In this document: positions 7,949 to 17,419 of the stretch, piece after piece
Position numbering within the stretch: position 1 is the stretch's first letter
How the letters are laid out: each line of letters starts with the position of its first letter
Assembly: GCF_012273655.1 (NCBI RefSeq)
Contig: NZ_JAAWWP010000014.1
Location: 103,575 to 167,574, forward strand
Reading direction: 5' to 3'
DNA from: Streptomyces physcomitrii
Lineage (GTDB): Bacteria; Actinomycetota; Actinomycetes; Streptomycetales; Streptomycetaceae
DNA: 64,000 nucleotides
Translations under genes and position numbers: made by a program
The notes under the pieces: model-generated
What the model was told of the DNA's origin: nothing
The model's database searches: none
The model's input: only the letters and a program-made list of their open reading frames with translations

Positions 7949-8926
7949 GTGCCGCACGACATCGACCCCCGCCTCCTGCGGGCCTTTCTCGCCGTCGCCG
8001 AGGAGCTGCACTTCTCGCGTGCGGCGGCCCGGCTGCACCTCGCCCAGCAGGCCCTGAGCCGCGATATCGCCCGGCTGGAGCGGCAGTTGGGCGCCGCGCT
8101 GTTCCTGCGCACCACCCGGCGGGTCGAACTGACCGAGGCGGGCGAGCGGCTCCTTCCGTACGCGCGCCGCCTGGCCGAGGCCCAGGAGGCGCTGCTCGCG
8201 GCCTTCGCCCCCGACGCGGAGAGGCCCCTGCTCGTCGACATCCGCGCCCAGGCGGCCACCGGCAACCGCGTACTGGAGGAGGCCCGAAGGGCGTCGCCCG
8301 AGACCGAGTTGACCGCGCGTTTCCACAGCGGACTGACCGGGGCGGCCGACGAGATCCTCGCGGGCCGCCTCGATGTCTCCTTCGGCCGCGTCGCGGGGCT
8401 CTCCGCCGCCGCGCGCAGCGGACTGGAGCACCGGCTGATCCGCTACGAGGCGATGGCGGTGCTGCTGCCCGAGGACCATCCGCTGGCGGCGCTGCCCGCG
8501 ATCCCGCTCGACCGGCTCGCGGGCGAGACCCTCTACACCGGGGCCGGGAACCCGGCGACGGCCGAGTGGACGGCGCTGGCCGAGCAGCTCTTCGCCGCGC
8601 GCGGCATCCGCTCCGCCGCCCCCTTCCCCTCGATCGACGGCGAGCGGGAGTTCGCCCGGCTGATGCGCAAGCAGGGCTGGTCCGTCCTCGCCACCACCCA
8701 GTTCCTCACCCTCGACGGGACGGTGCTGCGCCCGCTCACCGACCCCGTGCCGCTCGCCGCGGTCTCGCTGGTGTGGCGCCGGGGGCTGCGTCATCCGGGG
8801 CTCGACGCGCTGCTGTCGGCCGCCGCCGGTCTCGCCGGGCGGTACGGGTGGCTGGCGCGTCCGCCGGGCAGCTGGCTGCCGGACCTCGACGCGCGGCTCG
8901 CGGGGGGCGAATCCGCTGACCGGTAA
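7949..8926 (+). CDS. LysR family transcriptional regulator
   Basis: A 325-residue LTTR. The N-terminal HTH is clear (RLLRAFLAVAEELHFSRAAARLHLAQQALSRDI with the following recognition helix), then a two-lobe effector domain. The start is probably GTG 7949 (or GTG 7946); upstream in-frame codons run through the operator and are not credible. The divergent MFS transporter is its likely target. The inducer is unknown. Confidence 0.9.
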   Translation: MPHDIDPRLLRAFLAVAEELHFSRAAARLHLAQQALSRDIARLERQLGAALFLRTTRRVELTEAGERLLPYARRLAEAQEALLAAFAPDAERPLLVDIRAQAATGNRVLEEARRASPETELTARFHSGLTGAADEILAGRLDVSFGRVAGLSAAARSGLEHRLIRYEAMAVLLPEDHPLAALPAIPLDRLAGETLYTGAGNPATAEWTALAEQLFAARGIRSAAPFPSIDGEREFARLMRKQGWSVLATTQFLTLDGTVLRPLTDPVPLAAVSLVWRRGLRHPGLDALLSAAAGLAGRYGWLARPPGSWLPDLDARLAGGESADR

Positions 8927-9026
8927 TGGTGTGGCCCAAGGGCACGATGTTCACGTATCGGTGAGCGCGTGGGTACCGTACGCTCACTTCGCGAATCCCG
9001 CCGCCGCGTTCGGAAAGGAATCTGGC

Positions 9027-9764
9027 ATGCCGGAAACTCCGTCGTTCTCCGTCGAGGATGTCGACTTCGAGGCCACCTACCAGGGGGCGCCGCCGGTCAG
9101 GGGCTCGGAGGTCACCTTCGCCGTCACCCCGTGGGACATCGGCGAGGCGCAGCACTTCGTGGCCCGTCTGGAGGGCGAGGGCAAGCTCGCCGGGGAGATC
9201 CTCGACGCGGGCAGCGGGCTCGGGGAGAACGCGCTCTTCCTCGCGGGCAAGGGCCACCGGGTGACCGGCGTCGACGCCTCGGCGACCGCGCTGGGCCGGG
9301 CGCGGCAGCGGGCCCAAGAGCTGGGCGTGCGCGCCGAGTTCGTGCAGTCGGACGCGACGCGGCTGGCCGAGCTGGAGGACGGGCGGTTCACCACCGTCCT
9401 GGACAGCGCGCTCTACCACTGCCTGAGCGAGCAGCAGCAGCGCGCGTACGCCGAGGCCCTGCACCGCGTCACGGCGCCCGGCGCGCAGCTGCACCTCTTC
9501 TGCTTCGCGGACCGGGCCACCGGGTTCGTGCTGCCGCAGTTCCAGGTGAGCCAGGAGAACCTGCGCGCCAACCTGGGCCCCTGGTGGGACATCCAGGACA
9601 TCCGGCCGGACTTCTACACCATGGCCCTGACCAAGGAGAAGCTGGCGGAGGCCACCGAGGGCTTTGTGCGGCTGGGCCTGCACGTCGACCCGGACGAGGT
9701 GCAGTGGGACGAGCAGGGCCGGGCCACCGGGATGATCTGGCACCTGCACGCGATGCGCCGCTGA
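9027..9764 (+). CDS. class I SAM-dependent methyltransferase
   Basis: A 245-residue Rossmann methyltransferase. Motif I is EILDAGSGLGENALFLA (SAM binding), an acidic residue at the end of strand 2 is in VTGVDAS, motif II is FVQSDATRL, and the post-I region is FTTVLDSALYHCL. This resembles the thiopurine S-methyltransferase / thiol methyltransferase-like group (PF13649). ATG 9027 has GGAAAGGA upstream; the longer in-frame extension has no such site. The substrate is unknown and there is no operon partner. Confidence 0.88.
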   Translation: MPETPSFSVEDVDFEATYQGAPPVRGSEVTFAVTPWDIGEAQHFVARLEGEGKLAGEILDAGSGLGENALFLAGKGHRVTGVDASATALGRARQRAQELGVRAEFVQSDATRLAELEDGRFTTVLDSALYHCLSEQQQRAYAEALHRVTAPGAQLHLFCFADRATGFVLPQFQVSQENLRANLGPWWDIQDIRPDFYTMALTKEKLAEATEGFVRLGLHVDPDEVQWDEQGRATGMIWHLHAMRR

Positions 9765-9939
9765 GGCGGCGGGAGTTCGAGGAGTTCCGGGGAGTCTCCG
9801 GGAGTCCACGTCCTCCGAGCGGCGGTGCGCCCCGCGCGGGGCCGTGCGGGTGGCGGGGGCGTCGCGGCCGTGTCCGGTGCGTGTCACCGACCCGCAACAG
9901 CCGGTGAACTACCGCTGGGACCAGGCTGGTTTGCCGATC

Positions 9940-10155
9940 ATGAGTCCTTACGCGCACCTCGTCCTCGCCGCCGGCGGCTCCCGTGGCGGCTCCTCGGGTT
10001 CCCGTGGCGGTGGTTACCGGGGCGGCGGCCATCACGGCGGCACGACCGGGGGCGGCGGCCTGAGCAGCGGCACCATGCTCGCTCTGCTCTTCGGCCTCCT
10101 GTTCGTGGTGGGCGTCTTCGCCTGGATCCGCCACGCGAACAACTCCCGGGACTGA
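9940..10155 (+). CDS. small Gly-rich single-pass membrane protein
   Basis: 71 residues: a Gly/Ser/Arg-rich N-terminal half (GGSRGGSSGSRGGGYRGGG, with two His), then one strong transmembrane helix (TMLALLFGLLFVVGVFAWI) and a short basic tail. The start is ambiguous: ATG 9940 fits the better composition, while ATG 9844 would add 32 unlikely residues. The function is unknown; such proteins often accompany cell-envelope or TPM-domain proteins, but none is next to it here. Confidence 0.55.
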   Translation: MSPYAHLVLAAGGSRGGSSGSRGGGYRGGGHHGGTTGGGGLSSGTMLALLFGLLFVVGVFAWIRHANNSRD

Positions 10156-10222
10156 CCGGGAAGTTCAAGCCCGCCAGGGGCGTACGGCCGGGGAGCGGCC
10201 CCTCCCCCGCAGGACCGGCACG

Positions 10223-10248
10223 CTGCCGGGCGGCGGACCGCCCGGCAG
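10223..10248. terminator. bidirectional hairpin terminator
   Basis: CTGCCGGGCGG (10223-10233) and CCGCCCGGCAG (10238-10248) form a perfect 11-bp stem with a CGGA loop. It lies between the convergent stops at 10155 and 10257, so it can end both transcripts. Confidence 0.8.
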
Positions 10249-10256
10249 CCGCGGAC

Positions 10257-11771
10257 TCAGCGCAGGTGGCTGCCGAGCAGCGCCTTGGTCACCGGAGCGC
10301 CGAGGTCCCCGGGCCCGAAGGCGGTCGCACCCGTGGTGGTCACCCCCTCGGCGGTGCCGCGCAGGGACCACAGCGCACCGGCCGAGGCGTTCTCCGCGGT
10401 GGAGGAGACCGCGAGGTCGCGGTGGCCGTCACCGTTCACGTCGAGCAGCGCGCAGGCCGCCCCGAACTTGTCGCCCTTCTCGGCGACTCCGGGCACCCCG
10501 GGGCTGTTCTGGTGGAAGACCTGGCTGCCCTCGCCGGTGACGCCGGAGGGGCTCCCGTGGAGCAGGGCGGCCGAACCGGCGTCGGTCAGGCCGCTGAAGT
10601 CCTCGCCGCTGATGCCGAGCGCGACCTCCGCGCGGCCGTCGCCGGTCACATCGGCCACCGCGACACAGGAGCCCGTACGGTCGCCCTCCTCCTCGGCCCC
10701 GTAGAAGCCGGGCAGGCTCTGGTCGAAGGACTGGACGCGCTCGGCGGAGGGGCCCTCGGCGGAGCCGTGCACGACGGTGACCTTGCCGGTGGCCTCGCCC
10801 GCGCCGATGACCACGTCGCCGTAGCCGTCGCCGTCGACATCGCCCACGGCGGTCGCCCCGTCGTCGCCGACGCTGCCGATCTCGCCGAGGGTGCCGCTGT
10901 TCTTGAAGCCGGTGGCGCCGCCGAGCAGGACGTGGTTGCCCCAGACTCCGTCGCCCTCGTACTCCCAGACAGCGATGTCATCGCGCCGGTCGCCGTCGAC
11001 GTCGCCGACCGCCTTGGCCTCGACCGGGCCGCCGAGCGAGTGGGGTCCGTCGACGCAGGAGTCGTCGGTGTCGCAGCCGGGGCCCTCGTCGCCGTAGCCC
11101 CACCACTGCGACTTGTCGAGGAAGTCGAGCACTTGGGCGGGCTTCCCGGCGCGGGTGAGCGGGCCCTTCCAGAGGTTGGCCTGCTGGGTGACGGGGTCGT
11201 CGCCCTCGACCTCGGCGTCGCCGAAGAGGGCGAGGTCGGCCTGGCCGTCACCGTCGAAGTCGCCGATCTGCGGGGCCTGTCCGAACCCGGCGAGCGCGGT
11301 GCCGCCGCTCAGGCCCGAGGGCGAGCCCCAGAGCACCACACCGCCCGGCGATCCGGCGGCGGAGCCGACCACCAGGTCGCTGTACCCGTCGCCGTCCAGG
11401 TCGCCCTTGCTGAAGCTCTGGCCGAAGTGCTGCTTCGCGACGGCCGAGCCGGGCACCCCGCCGGTCGAGCGGCTGACCAGGGTGCGTTCGGCGGGGTCGA
11501 GTCCGTCCGCCGAGCCGTACGTCACGGCCAGATACCCGGCTCCCGCCTTGCCGGAGACGGTGCCGCCGGGGGCGCCGGAGACCAGGTCCGCGTATCCGTC
11601 GCCGTTGAAGTCGTCGGCCGGGGCGGCCTTGCCCTCCGCGGCGTGCGCCTGCTCGGGGGCGAGCGACCAGATGCTCAGGCCGCCCGCCACCAGGAGCGCG
11701 GCGGCCAGCGGCGCCGCCGCACGGGCGCGGCGCCGGGTGCCGCGGGAACCGGAGTGTCGTATCAGGGGCAT
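10257..11771 (-). CDS. secreted FG-GAP repeat (integrin-alpha-like) protein
   Basis: A 504-residue secreted beta-propeller. The signal peptide is basic (SRGTRRRARAAA) with a hydrophobic core and ends near AHAAEG at about residue 45. Seven calcium-loop repeats follow: DFNGDGYADLVSG, DLDGDGYSDLVVG, DFDGDGQADLALF, DVDGDRRDDIAVW, DVDGDGYGDVVIG, DVTGDGRAEVALG and DVNGDGHRDLAVS. FG-GAP/VCBS repeats bind Ca2+ in DxDGDGxxD loops and stack into a seven-bladed propeller. The family acts outside the cell in adhesion or, with an extra domain, in hydrolysis; no catalytic domain is present here. ATG 11771 has an AGGAG-type site (AAGGAACTCC on its strand). Confidence 0.9.
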   Translation of the reverse strand: MPLIRHSGSRGTRRRARAAAPLAAALLVAGGLSIWSLAPEQAHAAEGKAAPADDFNGDGYADLVSGAPGGTVSGKAGAGYLAVTYGSADGLDPAERTLVSRSTGGVPGSAVAKQHFGQSFSKGDLDGDGYSDLVVGSAAGSPGGVVLWGSPSGLSGGTALAGFGQAPQIGDFDGDGQADLALFGDAEVEGDDPVTQQANLWKGPLTRAGKPAQVLDFLDKSQWWGYGDEGPGCDTDDSCVDGPHSLGGPVEAKAVGDVDGDRRDDIAVWEYEGDGVWGNHVLLGGATGFKNSGTLGEIGSVGDDGATAVGDVDGDGYGDVVIGAGEATGKVTVVHGSAEGPSAERVQSFDQSLPGFYGAEEEGDRTGSCVAVADVTGDGRAEVALGISGEDFSGLTDAGSAALLHGSPSGVTGEGSQVFHQNSPGVPGVAEKGDKFGAACALLDVNGDGHRDLAVSSTAENASAGALWSLRGTAEGVTTTGATAFGPGDLGAPVTKALLGSHLR

Positions 11772-11920
11772 ACAGGAGTTCCTTCGCTCGTCATGCGATG
11801 TCCACCTGGGTGGACGGCGAAGGGGGGCCGATGGTTGTGCACTCTGCGGGATCCGGGAAACGTGCCGGGGCGGCCGGCTCCGGGCGCGGGGCGGCGCCGT
11901 GCGGTGCGGCGGCCCGGGGC

Positions 11921-12835
11921 TCAGGGGGTCGGGATGCCGCCGGGCCGGGCCGGGCGGCCGAAGCGCACCGGTACGCCGGGCGAGTAGAGCACGCTCACCG
12001 GCGGGCCGACGGGACTCGGCAGACCCGCGGCGGCGACCAGGTCCTCCTCGCAGGACAGGAGTTCGGCCCGGTGCAGCGGCCAGCGCGGGTGGGTGTTCGG
12101 CAGGTAGAGGGAGCGGCCGAGGAAGGTGTTGTGCATGCCCCAGCGGGCGGTCAGGAAGTGCTCCAGCGCGGTGGGCTCCGCGAGGCGCGGGCCGCGCCGT
12201 ACGACGATCCTGCTTCCGGCGCCGCGCGGTCCCGGCCAGCGCCGCCTGCTGGTGTAGGTGAGGAGGTCGCCCTCCTGCCGTACGGACATCTTCGACCACA
12301 GGTACGGCAGCCGGAAGGCGGACCGGGCCACGGCGACGGGTATCAGCCGGGAGGCGTCCAGCGAGCGGAAGACCACTCCGCGCCGCCCCCGCTCGTCCAC
12401 GGAGTACAGGCGCACATTGGTCTCCGGGAAGGTGCCGAGGTACGGGATGCCGGGGAGCCGGAACCAGCCGACGCGGTGCATGCGGAAGGCGACCAGGCCC
12501 ACATAGGTCAGGCCGTCGAGGGTGTCGGGCACCGTGCCCTCGGGGAGCAGCGGGGCCACGTCCTCGGGCGGGTAGGCCCAGTGCAGGAAGGCGAGGTCCA
12601 GCCAGGACTGGGTGAGCAGCGGGCCGGTGGCGGGTCCGGGCGGCGGGTCGGCCGTGATGGGCTCGGGCTCCTGGATCAGGGACACCGGAGCAGCATCGCA
12701 GTGCGCGCGCGGGGCGCGGTAGGGCCGCGGGTCCGCGCGCGGTGTGACGTTCGTCCCGCCGGGGGCGGGCTGGGGCGGCGCCGGGGGCGCGCTGTGCTCC
12801 GCCGATGGGACGGTCGACTCGGTGGGCGGTGTCAC
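11921..12835 (-). CDS. DUF2071 (YqjF-like) family protein
   Basis: A 304-residue protein whose main part, about residues 70-290, fits the YqjF/DUF2071 family: an early LTQSWLDLAFLHWAYPPEDVAPLLPEG, then TYVGLVAFRM, YLGTFPETNVRLYS and the late GMHNTFLGRSLYLPNTHPRW. The function of the family is unknown. The start GTG 12835 overlaps the LysR stop as GTGA, which suggests translational coupling, but the first 50 residues are Pro/Ala-rich. GTG 12685 (VSLIQEPEPI) is an alternative start. It is downstream of, and probably co-transcribed with, the LysR gene. Confidence 0.8.
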   Translation of the reverse strand: MTPPTESTVPSAEHSAPPAPPQPAPGGTNVTPRADPRPYRAPRAHCDAAPVSLIQEPEPITADPPPGPATGPLLTQSWLDLAFLHWAYPPEDVAPLLPEGTVPDTLDGLTYVGLVAFRMHRVGWFRLPGIPYLGTFPETNVRLYSVDERGRRGVVFRSLDASRLIPVAVARSAFRLPYLWSKMSVRQEGDLLTYTSRRRWPGPRGAGSRIVVRRGPRLAEPTALEHFLTARWGMHNTFLGRSLYLPNTHPRWPLHRAELLSCEEDLVAAAGLPSPVGPPVSVLYSPGVPVRFGRPARPGGIPTP

Positions 12836-13821
12836 TGTGCCGGGCGAGGTCCGCCCTGGCTGAGCGGGGCAGCCTGCCCGCCGGTTCCCTCCGCGCGGGT
12901 GGCGGCCTCGAAGGACCGGCGGGCGAGGGCGGCCAAGTCCCGTGCCGCGCCGACCAGTTGGTGGCCCCTGCGGTGGACGGCGCGCAGCCGCCGATGGAGG
13001 TCGAGTCCGGTCACCGGGACGGCGACGAGGCTGCCCGCGGCGACGTCCCGGGCCACCGCGAGGCTGCTGAGGACGGCGGGCGCGACGCCCTCGGCGACCG
13101 CGGTCTTGATCGCGGTGGTGGAGGAGAGCTCCAGGAGGGGTTCGGCGAGGGGCGCCTCGGTGCCCCGGCCGAGCGCGCGCTCCAGGGAGAGCCGGGTGCC
13201 CGAGCCGCGCTCCCGGCTCACCAGCGGTGTCGCGGCCAGTTCCGCGGGGGTGATCCCGGTGCGGACGCGGCGGCTCCAGGGGTGCCCGGGGGCCACGATC
13301 AGGGTCAGCTCGTCGCGGCCCACGAGTTGTGACCGCAGTGCTCCGGGGACGCGCGGGCTCTCCACGAAGCCGATCCGGGCGCTGCCGTCCAGGACGGCGG
13401 CCACCACCTCGTCGGAGTTGCCGGTGGTCAGGGCGATGGTGGTGCCGGGCACGGTGGCGTGGAACCGTACCAGCCAGTGCGGGAGCAGGTACTCCGCGAT
13501 GGTCATGCTGGCGGCGACCGGGAGCCGGGACTCGGCGCCGTGGTGCAGGGAGGCGATGCCCGCTTCGAGAGTGGCGGCGGCCTCGACGGCGGTGCGGGCC
13601 CAGTCGGTGACCAGGGCGCCGTGCTCGGTCAGCCGGGAGCCGGTGGGCGAGCGGGTGAGCAGTTCGAGGCCGAGGCGGCGCTCCAGGTGCCGCAGCCGGG
13701 AGCTGGCGGCGGGCTGGCTGATGCCGTGCGCCCGGGCGGCCGCCCCGACGCTGCCGAGGCGGGCGACGGAGAGCAGCAGGTCGAAGGGGCCGAGGTCGCC
13801 GACCCGGCTGGGTAGAGGCAT
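12832..13821 (-). CDS. LysR family transcriptional regulator
   Basis: A 329-residue LTTR. The HTH is at about residues 12-60 (LLLSVARLGSVGAAARAHGISQPAASSRLRHLERRLGLELL), then a periplasmic-binding-type effector domain with ASMTIAEYLLPHWLVRFH. This start-of-domain sequence is common in CysB/CbbR-like regulators of sulfur or carbon metabolism. It is divergent from the TDT-family transporter gene (71 bp), its likely target. CATA-N9-TATG around 13819-13835 is a weak candidate operator that includes its own start codon. Confidence 0.9.
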   Translation of the reverse strand: MPLPSRVGDLGPFDLLLSVARLGSVGAAARAHGISQPAASSRLRHLERRLGLELLTRSPTGSRLTEHGALVTDWARTAVEAAATLEAGIASLHHGAESRLPVAASMTIAEYLLPHWLVRFHATVPGTTIALTTGNSDEVVAAVLDGSARIGFVESPRVPGALRSQLVGRDELTLIVAPGHPWSRRVRTGITPAELAATPLVSRERGSGTRLSLERALGRGTEAPLAEPLLELSSTTAIKTAVAEGVAPAVLSSLAVARDVAAGSLVAVPVTGLDLHRRLRAVHRRGHQLVGAARDLAALARRSFEAATRAEGTGGQAAPLSQGGPRPAQ

Positions 13822-13892
13822 AAGCCCAGTCTATGACCCCATGCCGTACCGGCCCCTACCGGAGCGGCGGCGGACCTTCGAGAGTGGACCCC

Positions 13893-15155
13893 ATGAGCAC
13901 CCCTGCCGCCGTCCGGGACCGGAACCCGATCCCGCCGAAGGACCCCAGGACGGGTCCGCAGACTTCCGCCCGCTCCGCGCTGGACGAAAAGACCCCCCGG
14001 ACGCGATCCGGGTACGCCCGGCCACCGGGCCGGGTGCTGAGCGCGCTGGACCGCCCGGCCGACCTCTTCCGGCATCTGGGCCCGAACTGGTTCGCCTGTG
14101 TGATGGGCACCGGCATCGTGGCGAACGCGGCGGCCGGGCTGCCCGTCCACGCCCCGGGTCTGCGCCCCCTCGCCACCGCGGTCTGGGCGCTCGCGGCGCT
14201 GCTGCTGCTCGCGCTCACCGCGGCCTGGGCCGTGCACTGGACCCGCCACCGGGAAGAGGCCCTCGGCCATGCCCGCCACCCGGTGACGGCGCACTACTGG
14301 GGCGCCCCGGCGATGGCCCTGGTGACGGTGGGCGCCGGGACCCTGTCCCTCGGCCGGGACTGGATCGGCGCCGGGGCCGCGCTCGGCGTCGACGCGGTCC
14401 TGTGGTCCGCCGGGACCCTGCTCGGCCTCGCCACCTGCGTCTGGATTCCGTACCGCGCGATCACCGGGCGCCCGGCGGCGGCCGGTTCCGCCTTCGGGGG
14501 CTGGCTGATGCCGGTGGTCCCGCCGATGGTCTCGGCGGCCGGGGGCGCCGCGCTCGTCCCGCATCTGCCGCCGGGGCAGGGGCGGCTCGCGCTGCTGCTC
14601 GCCTGCTACGCGATGTTCGGGATCAGCCTCTTCGCCGCGCTGCTCGTGCTGACCCAGGTCTGGGGCAGGCTGGTCCACCACGGCCCCGGACCGGCCGCCC
14701 TGGTGCCGACGCTCTGGCTCGTGCTCGGCCCCCTCGGGCAGTCGGTGACCGCCGCGAACCTCCTCGGCGGAGCCGCACCGCTCGCGCTGCCGGGGCCCTA
14801 CGCCACCGGCGCGGAGGTCTTCGGCTTCCTCTACGGGGTGCCGGTCTGGGGGTTCGCCATGCTGTGGCTGACGCTCGCCGCGGCCCTCACGGTGCGCACC
14901 GCACGGGGCGGGCTGCCCTTCTCGCTGAGCTGGTGGAGCTTCACCTTCCCGCTCGGCACCTGTGTCACCGGCAGCAGCGCCCTGGCGCTCCGGCTGGACT
15001 CCGCGCTGTTCACCGGGGCCGCCCTCGCTCTCTACGCCCTGCTCGTGGCCGCCTGGGCGACGGTGGCCTGGCGGACCGCGCGGGGCGCCCTGTCGGGGCG
15101 GCTCTTCCTGCCCCCGGCGCCCGCGCCCGCTCAGTCGGTGTCCGCCGGGTCCTGA
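13893..15155 (+). CDS. TDT-family transporter (SLAC1/TehA/Ssu1-like)
   Basis: A 420-residue membrane protein with about ten transmembrane helices after a soluble 60-residue N-terminus. The opening motif LGPNWFACVMGTGIVANA and later SWWSFTFPLGTCVTGS are typical of the voltage-dependent anion channel / C4-dicarboxylate, tellurite-resistance and sulfite-exporter family (PF03595). Sulfite or dicarboxylate export is the known range; the LysR partner with a CysB-like HTH fits sulfite slightly better (inference). The start ATG 13893 is followed by an Arg/Pro-rich cytosolic tail. Its 3' end overlaps the convergent AraC gene by 25 bp. Confidence 0.85.
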   Translation: MSTPAAVRDRNPIPPKDPRTGPQTSARSALDEKTPRTRSGYARPPGRVLSALDRPADLFRHLGPNWFACVMGTGIVANAAAGLPVHAPGLRPLATAVWALAALLLLALTAAWAVHWTRHREEALGHARHPVTAHYWGAPAMALVTVGAGTLSLGRDWIGAGAALGVDAVLWSAGTLLGLATCVWIPYRAITGRPAAAGSAFGGWLMPVVPPMVSAAGGAALVPHLPPGQGRLALLLACYAMFGISLFAALLVLTQVWGRLVHHGPGPAALVPTLWLVLGPLGQSVTAANLLGGAAPLALPGPYATGAEVFGFLYGVPVWGFAMLWLTLAAALTVRTARGGLPFSLSWWSFTFPLGTCVTGSSALALRLDSALFTGAALALYALLVAAWATVAWRTARGALSGRLFLPPAPAPAQSVSAGS

Positions 15156-16126
15156 CCGCTGAGCACGCTCCCCCGGAAGTCCCGGGGCGAGGTGCCGAAG
15201 GCGGTACGGAAGGCGCGGGTGAAGTCGGAGGCGTTGGCGAAGCACCAGCGGGCGGCGATCGCGTGGATGCGGGTGGCCGCCTGGGCCGGGTCGGCAAGAT
15301 CGCGCCGGGCCCGCTCCAGGCGTCTGCGGCGGATCCACGCGGCGACCGTCGCCTCCTCGTTCTCGAAGAGGCGGTGCAGATAGCTGACGGAGATGTGGTG
15401 TGCCTCGGCGATCGCGGACGGGGTCAGCTCGGCCTCGTGCAGGTTCTCCAGGATGAAGGCCTTGATCCGCAGGACCAGCGAGCGCCGGTGGGACTCCGGG
15501 CTGAGCGCGCTCTCGGCGTCGAAGGCCTGGGCGAGGAGCCCGGAGAAGAGGTCGATCACCAGCATCCCGAGGCGGGGCGCGTCCGCGGGCCGGTACTGGC
15601 GGGCGGGTCCGGCCAGCTGGGTCAGCAACTGGCCGAGCAGCGCGCCGTATCCGGTGCGTGCGCCGGGGCGCAGCCGTCCCGCCTCCTGGATCTGGCGGCG
15701 GGGCAGCGGCACCAGCGCCTTGGGGATCTCCACCGCCCCGCAGGCGTAGAGCCCGGTGCCGGAGCCCACCCGCACGACGCTCGGCCGGGAGCTGTCGGCA
15801 ACGACGAGTTCACGCGAGCCGACCGTGTACTGCTCCTCGCCCCGGCTGATCCGCAGCGAACCGCACAACGGCACCGAGACATGCAGGAGTTCGGGGTCCG
15901 AGCGCCGGACGTGCCGGGCCGTGCGCCGGAAGACCAGCGGCTTGCACTGCGCGGGCCAGGCCGTGACGACGCCCAGGTCGATGAAGCGGTAGCGCGCCCA
16001 GAAGTCGTCCCGGTGCTCGCTGAACAGCTCCCCTTCGGCATGTCTCTCGCCGACCAGCTCCTGCCAGTATTCGAGTCGCTCGACTTCCGCCACGTCCCCG
16101 CACTGCAGCACCCTCTCGGTGAGCAT
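15131..16126 (-). CDS. AraC family transcriptional regulator
   Basis: A 331-residue activator-type regulator. The N-terminal cupin-like ligand domain (AraC_binding_2 type, about residues 20-190) includes HVSVPLCGSLRISRGEEQYTVGSRELVVADSSRP; the C-terminal double HTH (about 220-325) has LTPSAIAEAHHISVSYLHRLFENEEATVAAWIRRRRLERARRDL and the FANASDFTRAFRTAFGTSPRDFR signature. The target and inducer are unknown. It is convergent with the transporter gene with a 25-bp overlap of the coding ends. Confidence 0.92.
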   Translation of the reverse strand: MLTERVLQCGDVAEVERLEYWQELVGERHAEGELFSEHRDDFWARYRFIDLGVVTAWPAQCKPLVFRRTARHVRRSDPELLHVSVPLCGSLRISRGEEQYTVGSRELVVADSSRPSVVRVGSGTGLYACGAVEIPKALVPLPRRQIQEAGRLRPGARTGYGALLGQLLTQLAGPARQYRPADAPRLGMLVIDLFSGLLAQAFDAESALSPESHRRSLVLRIKAFILENLHEAELTPSAIAEAHHISVSYLHRLFENEEATVAAWIRRRRLERARRDLADPAQAATRIHAIAARWCFANASDFTRAFRTAFGTSPRDFRGSVLSGQDPADTD

Positions 16127-16258
16127 CCGCGCCTCCGTCCGCGTTCCGAGCGCCTTGCCGTGTCAAGGCGTGCACGGAGTACACAGGGCGGCGATATACG
16201 TCTGCTGAACGTCCGCACAGCGCCCCGGTCAGGGGGCTGCGCCGCGCGGCGGAGGAGG

Positions 16259-17335
16259 TCAGGGAACGTACGTGGTGGCGAGGGCGCTCTCGTGGAGGCT
16301 GCCGAGGTAGAGGCGGCCCTGGCGTTCCCGGACGCTGGTGACCATCGCGTAGGAGCCCTCGCTCTGGAGGTCGTGGACGAGGCGCCCGTCGAGGGAGACG
16401 GCGAGGACCCAGGTGGTGCGGTCGGGGCCGGGGCTCGCCCACTCCGGCAGCGCCCACACCAGCCGCCGCAGCAGCCCGGGCAGCGGCAGCAGCCGGTCGA
16501 GCAGCGGATTGCGCGAGGTGGGGAGGGCCACCCAGATCAGTCCGTCGCTGCCGAGGGCGAGGTTGTCCGGGAATCCCGGCAGATTGCCGAGGAGCTCCTC
16601 GCGGGTGCCCGCCTTCGGCCCGGTCAGCCAGTAGCGGGTGAGGCAGTAGCCGCCGGTCTCGGCGAGGACGAGGAAGGAGCGGTCCGGCGCCAGGACCAGG
16701 CCGTTGGCGAAGTGCAGCCCGTCCAGGAGGGTGTCCACCCGGCCGTCGGGGCGGCGGCGCAGCAGCCGCCCGGTCCCGGAGTGCTCGATGAGGTCGCCGA
16801 GGTAGTGCTCCAGGTCGAAGCGGCGGCTGGAGGCGGTGAAGTAGACGGTGCCGTCGGCCGGGTCGAGGACGACATTGCTGGCGAAGGTCAGCGGCTCGCC
16901 CTCGACCCGGTCGACCAGCACCTCGACGCTGCCGGGCGCGGGGCCCGTATCACCGGCATCCGGGTCGCCGGTGGCCGCTTGCCCGGGGTCTCCGCCGTCC
17001 CCGGAGCCCCCGCTCTCCCGGGCGTCCGCGGGCGTGACGCGCAGCAGTCCGCGGCGGCTGTCGCAGACCAGCAGGGTGCCGTCCGGGCAGAGCTCCAGGC
17101 CGAGGGGTCTGCCGCCGGTGCGGGCCAGGGTGGCGACCTCCCCCGTGTCCGGGTCGACCCGCAGCAGCCGCCCGTCGGCCACCCCGGTGAGGATCCGGCC
17201 CTCGGCGTCCAGGACGACGTCCTCGGGGCCTGCGGCGGGGAGGGCGAGCCGGTGCACCGGGGGCAGCGGGGGCGTGCTCACGCGCTGCCGGGCCCGCTCC
17301 GGCGCGGCGGGCGGTCTCCACTTCCGCGGGCGCAT
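16259..17335 (-). CDS. SMP-30/strictosidine synthase-like beta-propeller protein
   Basis: A 358-residue six-bladed propeller of the strictosidine synthase / gluconolactonase-like superfamily (PF03088 type). Clear blades include GPEDVVLDAEGRILTGVADGRLLRVDP, RPLGLELCPDGTLLVCDS, FASNVVLDPADGTVYFTASS, FANGLVLAPDRSFLVLAETG and FPDNLALGSDGLIWVAL. A Gly/Asp-rich insertion of about 35 residues lies between blades 2 and 3. Bacterial members are mostly lactonases or arylesterases with a bound metal; the substrate is not known here. No signal peptide. ATG 17335 has AAGGGGG upstream on its strand. Confidence 0.82.
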   Translation of the reverse strand: MRPRKWRPPAAPERARQRVSTPPLPPVHRLALPAAGPEDVVLDAEGRILTGVADGRLLRVDPDTGEVATLARTGGRPLGLELCPDGTLLVCDSRRGLLRVTPADARESGGSGDGGDPGQAATGDPDAGDTGPAPGSVEVLVDRVEGEPLTFASNVVLDPADGTVYFTASSRRFDLEHYLGDLIEHSGTGRLLRRRPDGRVDTLLDGLHFANGLVLAPDRSFLVLAETGGYCLTRYWLTGPKAGTREELLGNLPGFPDNLALGSDGLIWVALPTSRNPLLDRLLPLPGLLRRLVWALPEWASPGPDRTTWVLAVSLDGRLVHDLQSEGSYAMVTSVRERQGRLYLGSLHESALATTYVP

Positions 17336-17419
17336 CGCGTCCCCCTTCGGCTCGCGGCGGCCTCTCGTCCTCCGTACGGAAGGGGCACTCGGGGTGCCGG
17401 GGCGAAAGGGCGCCGGATC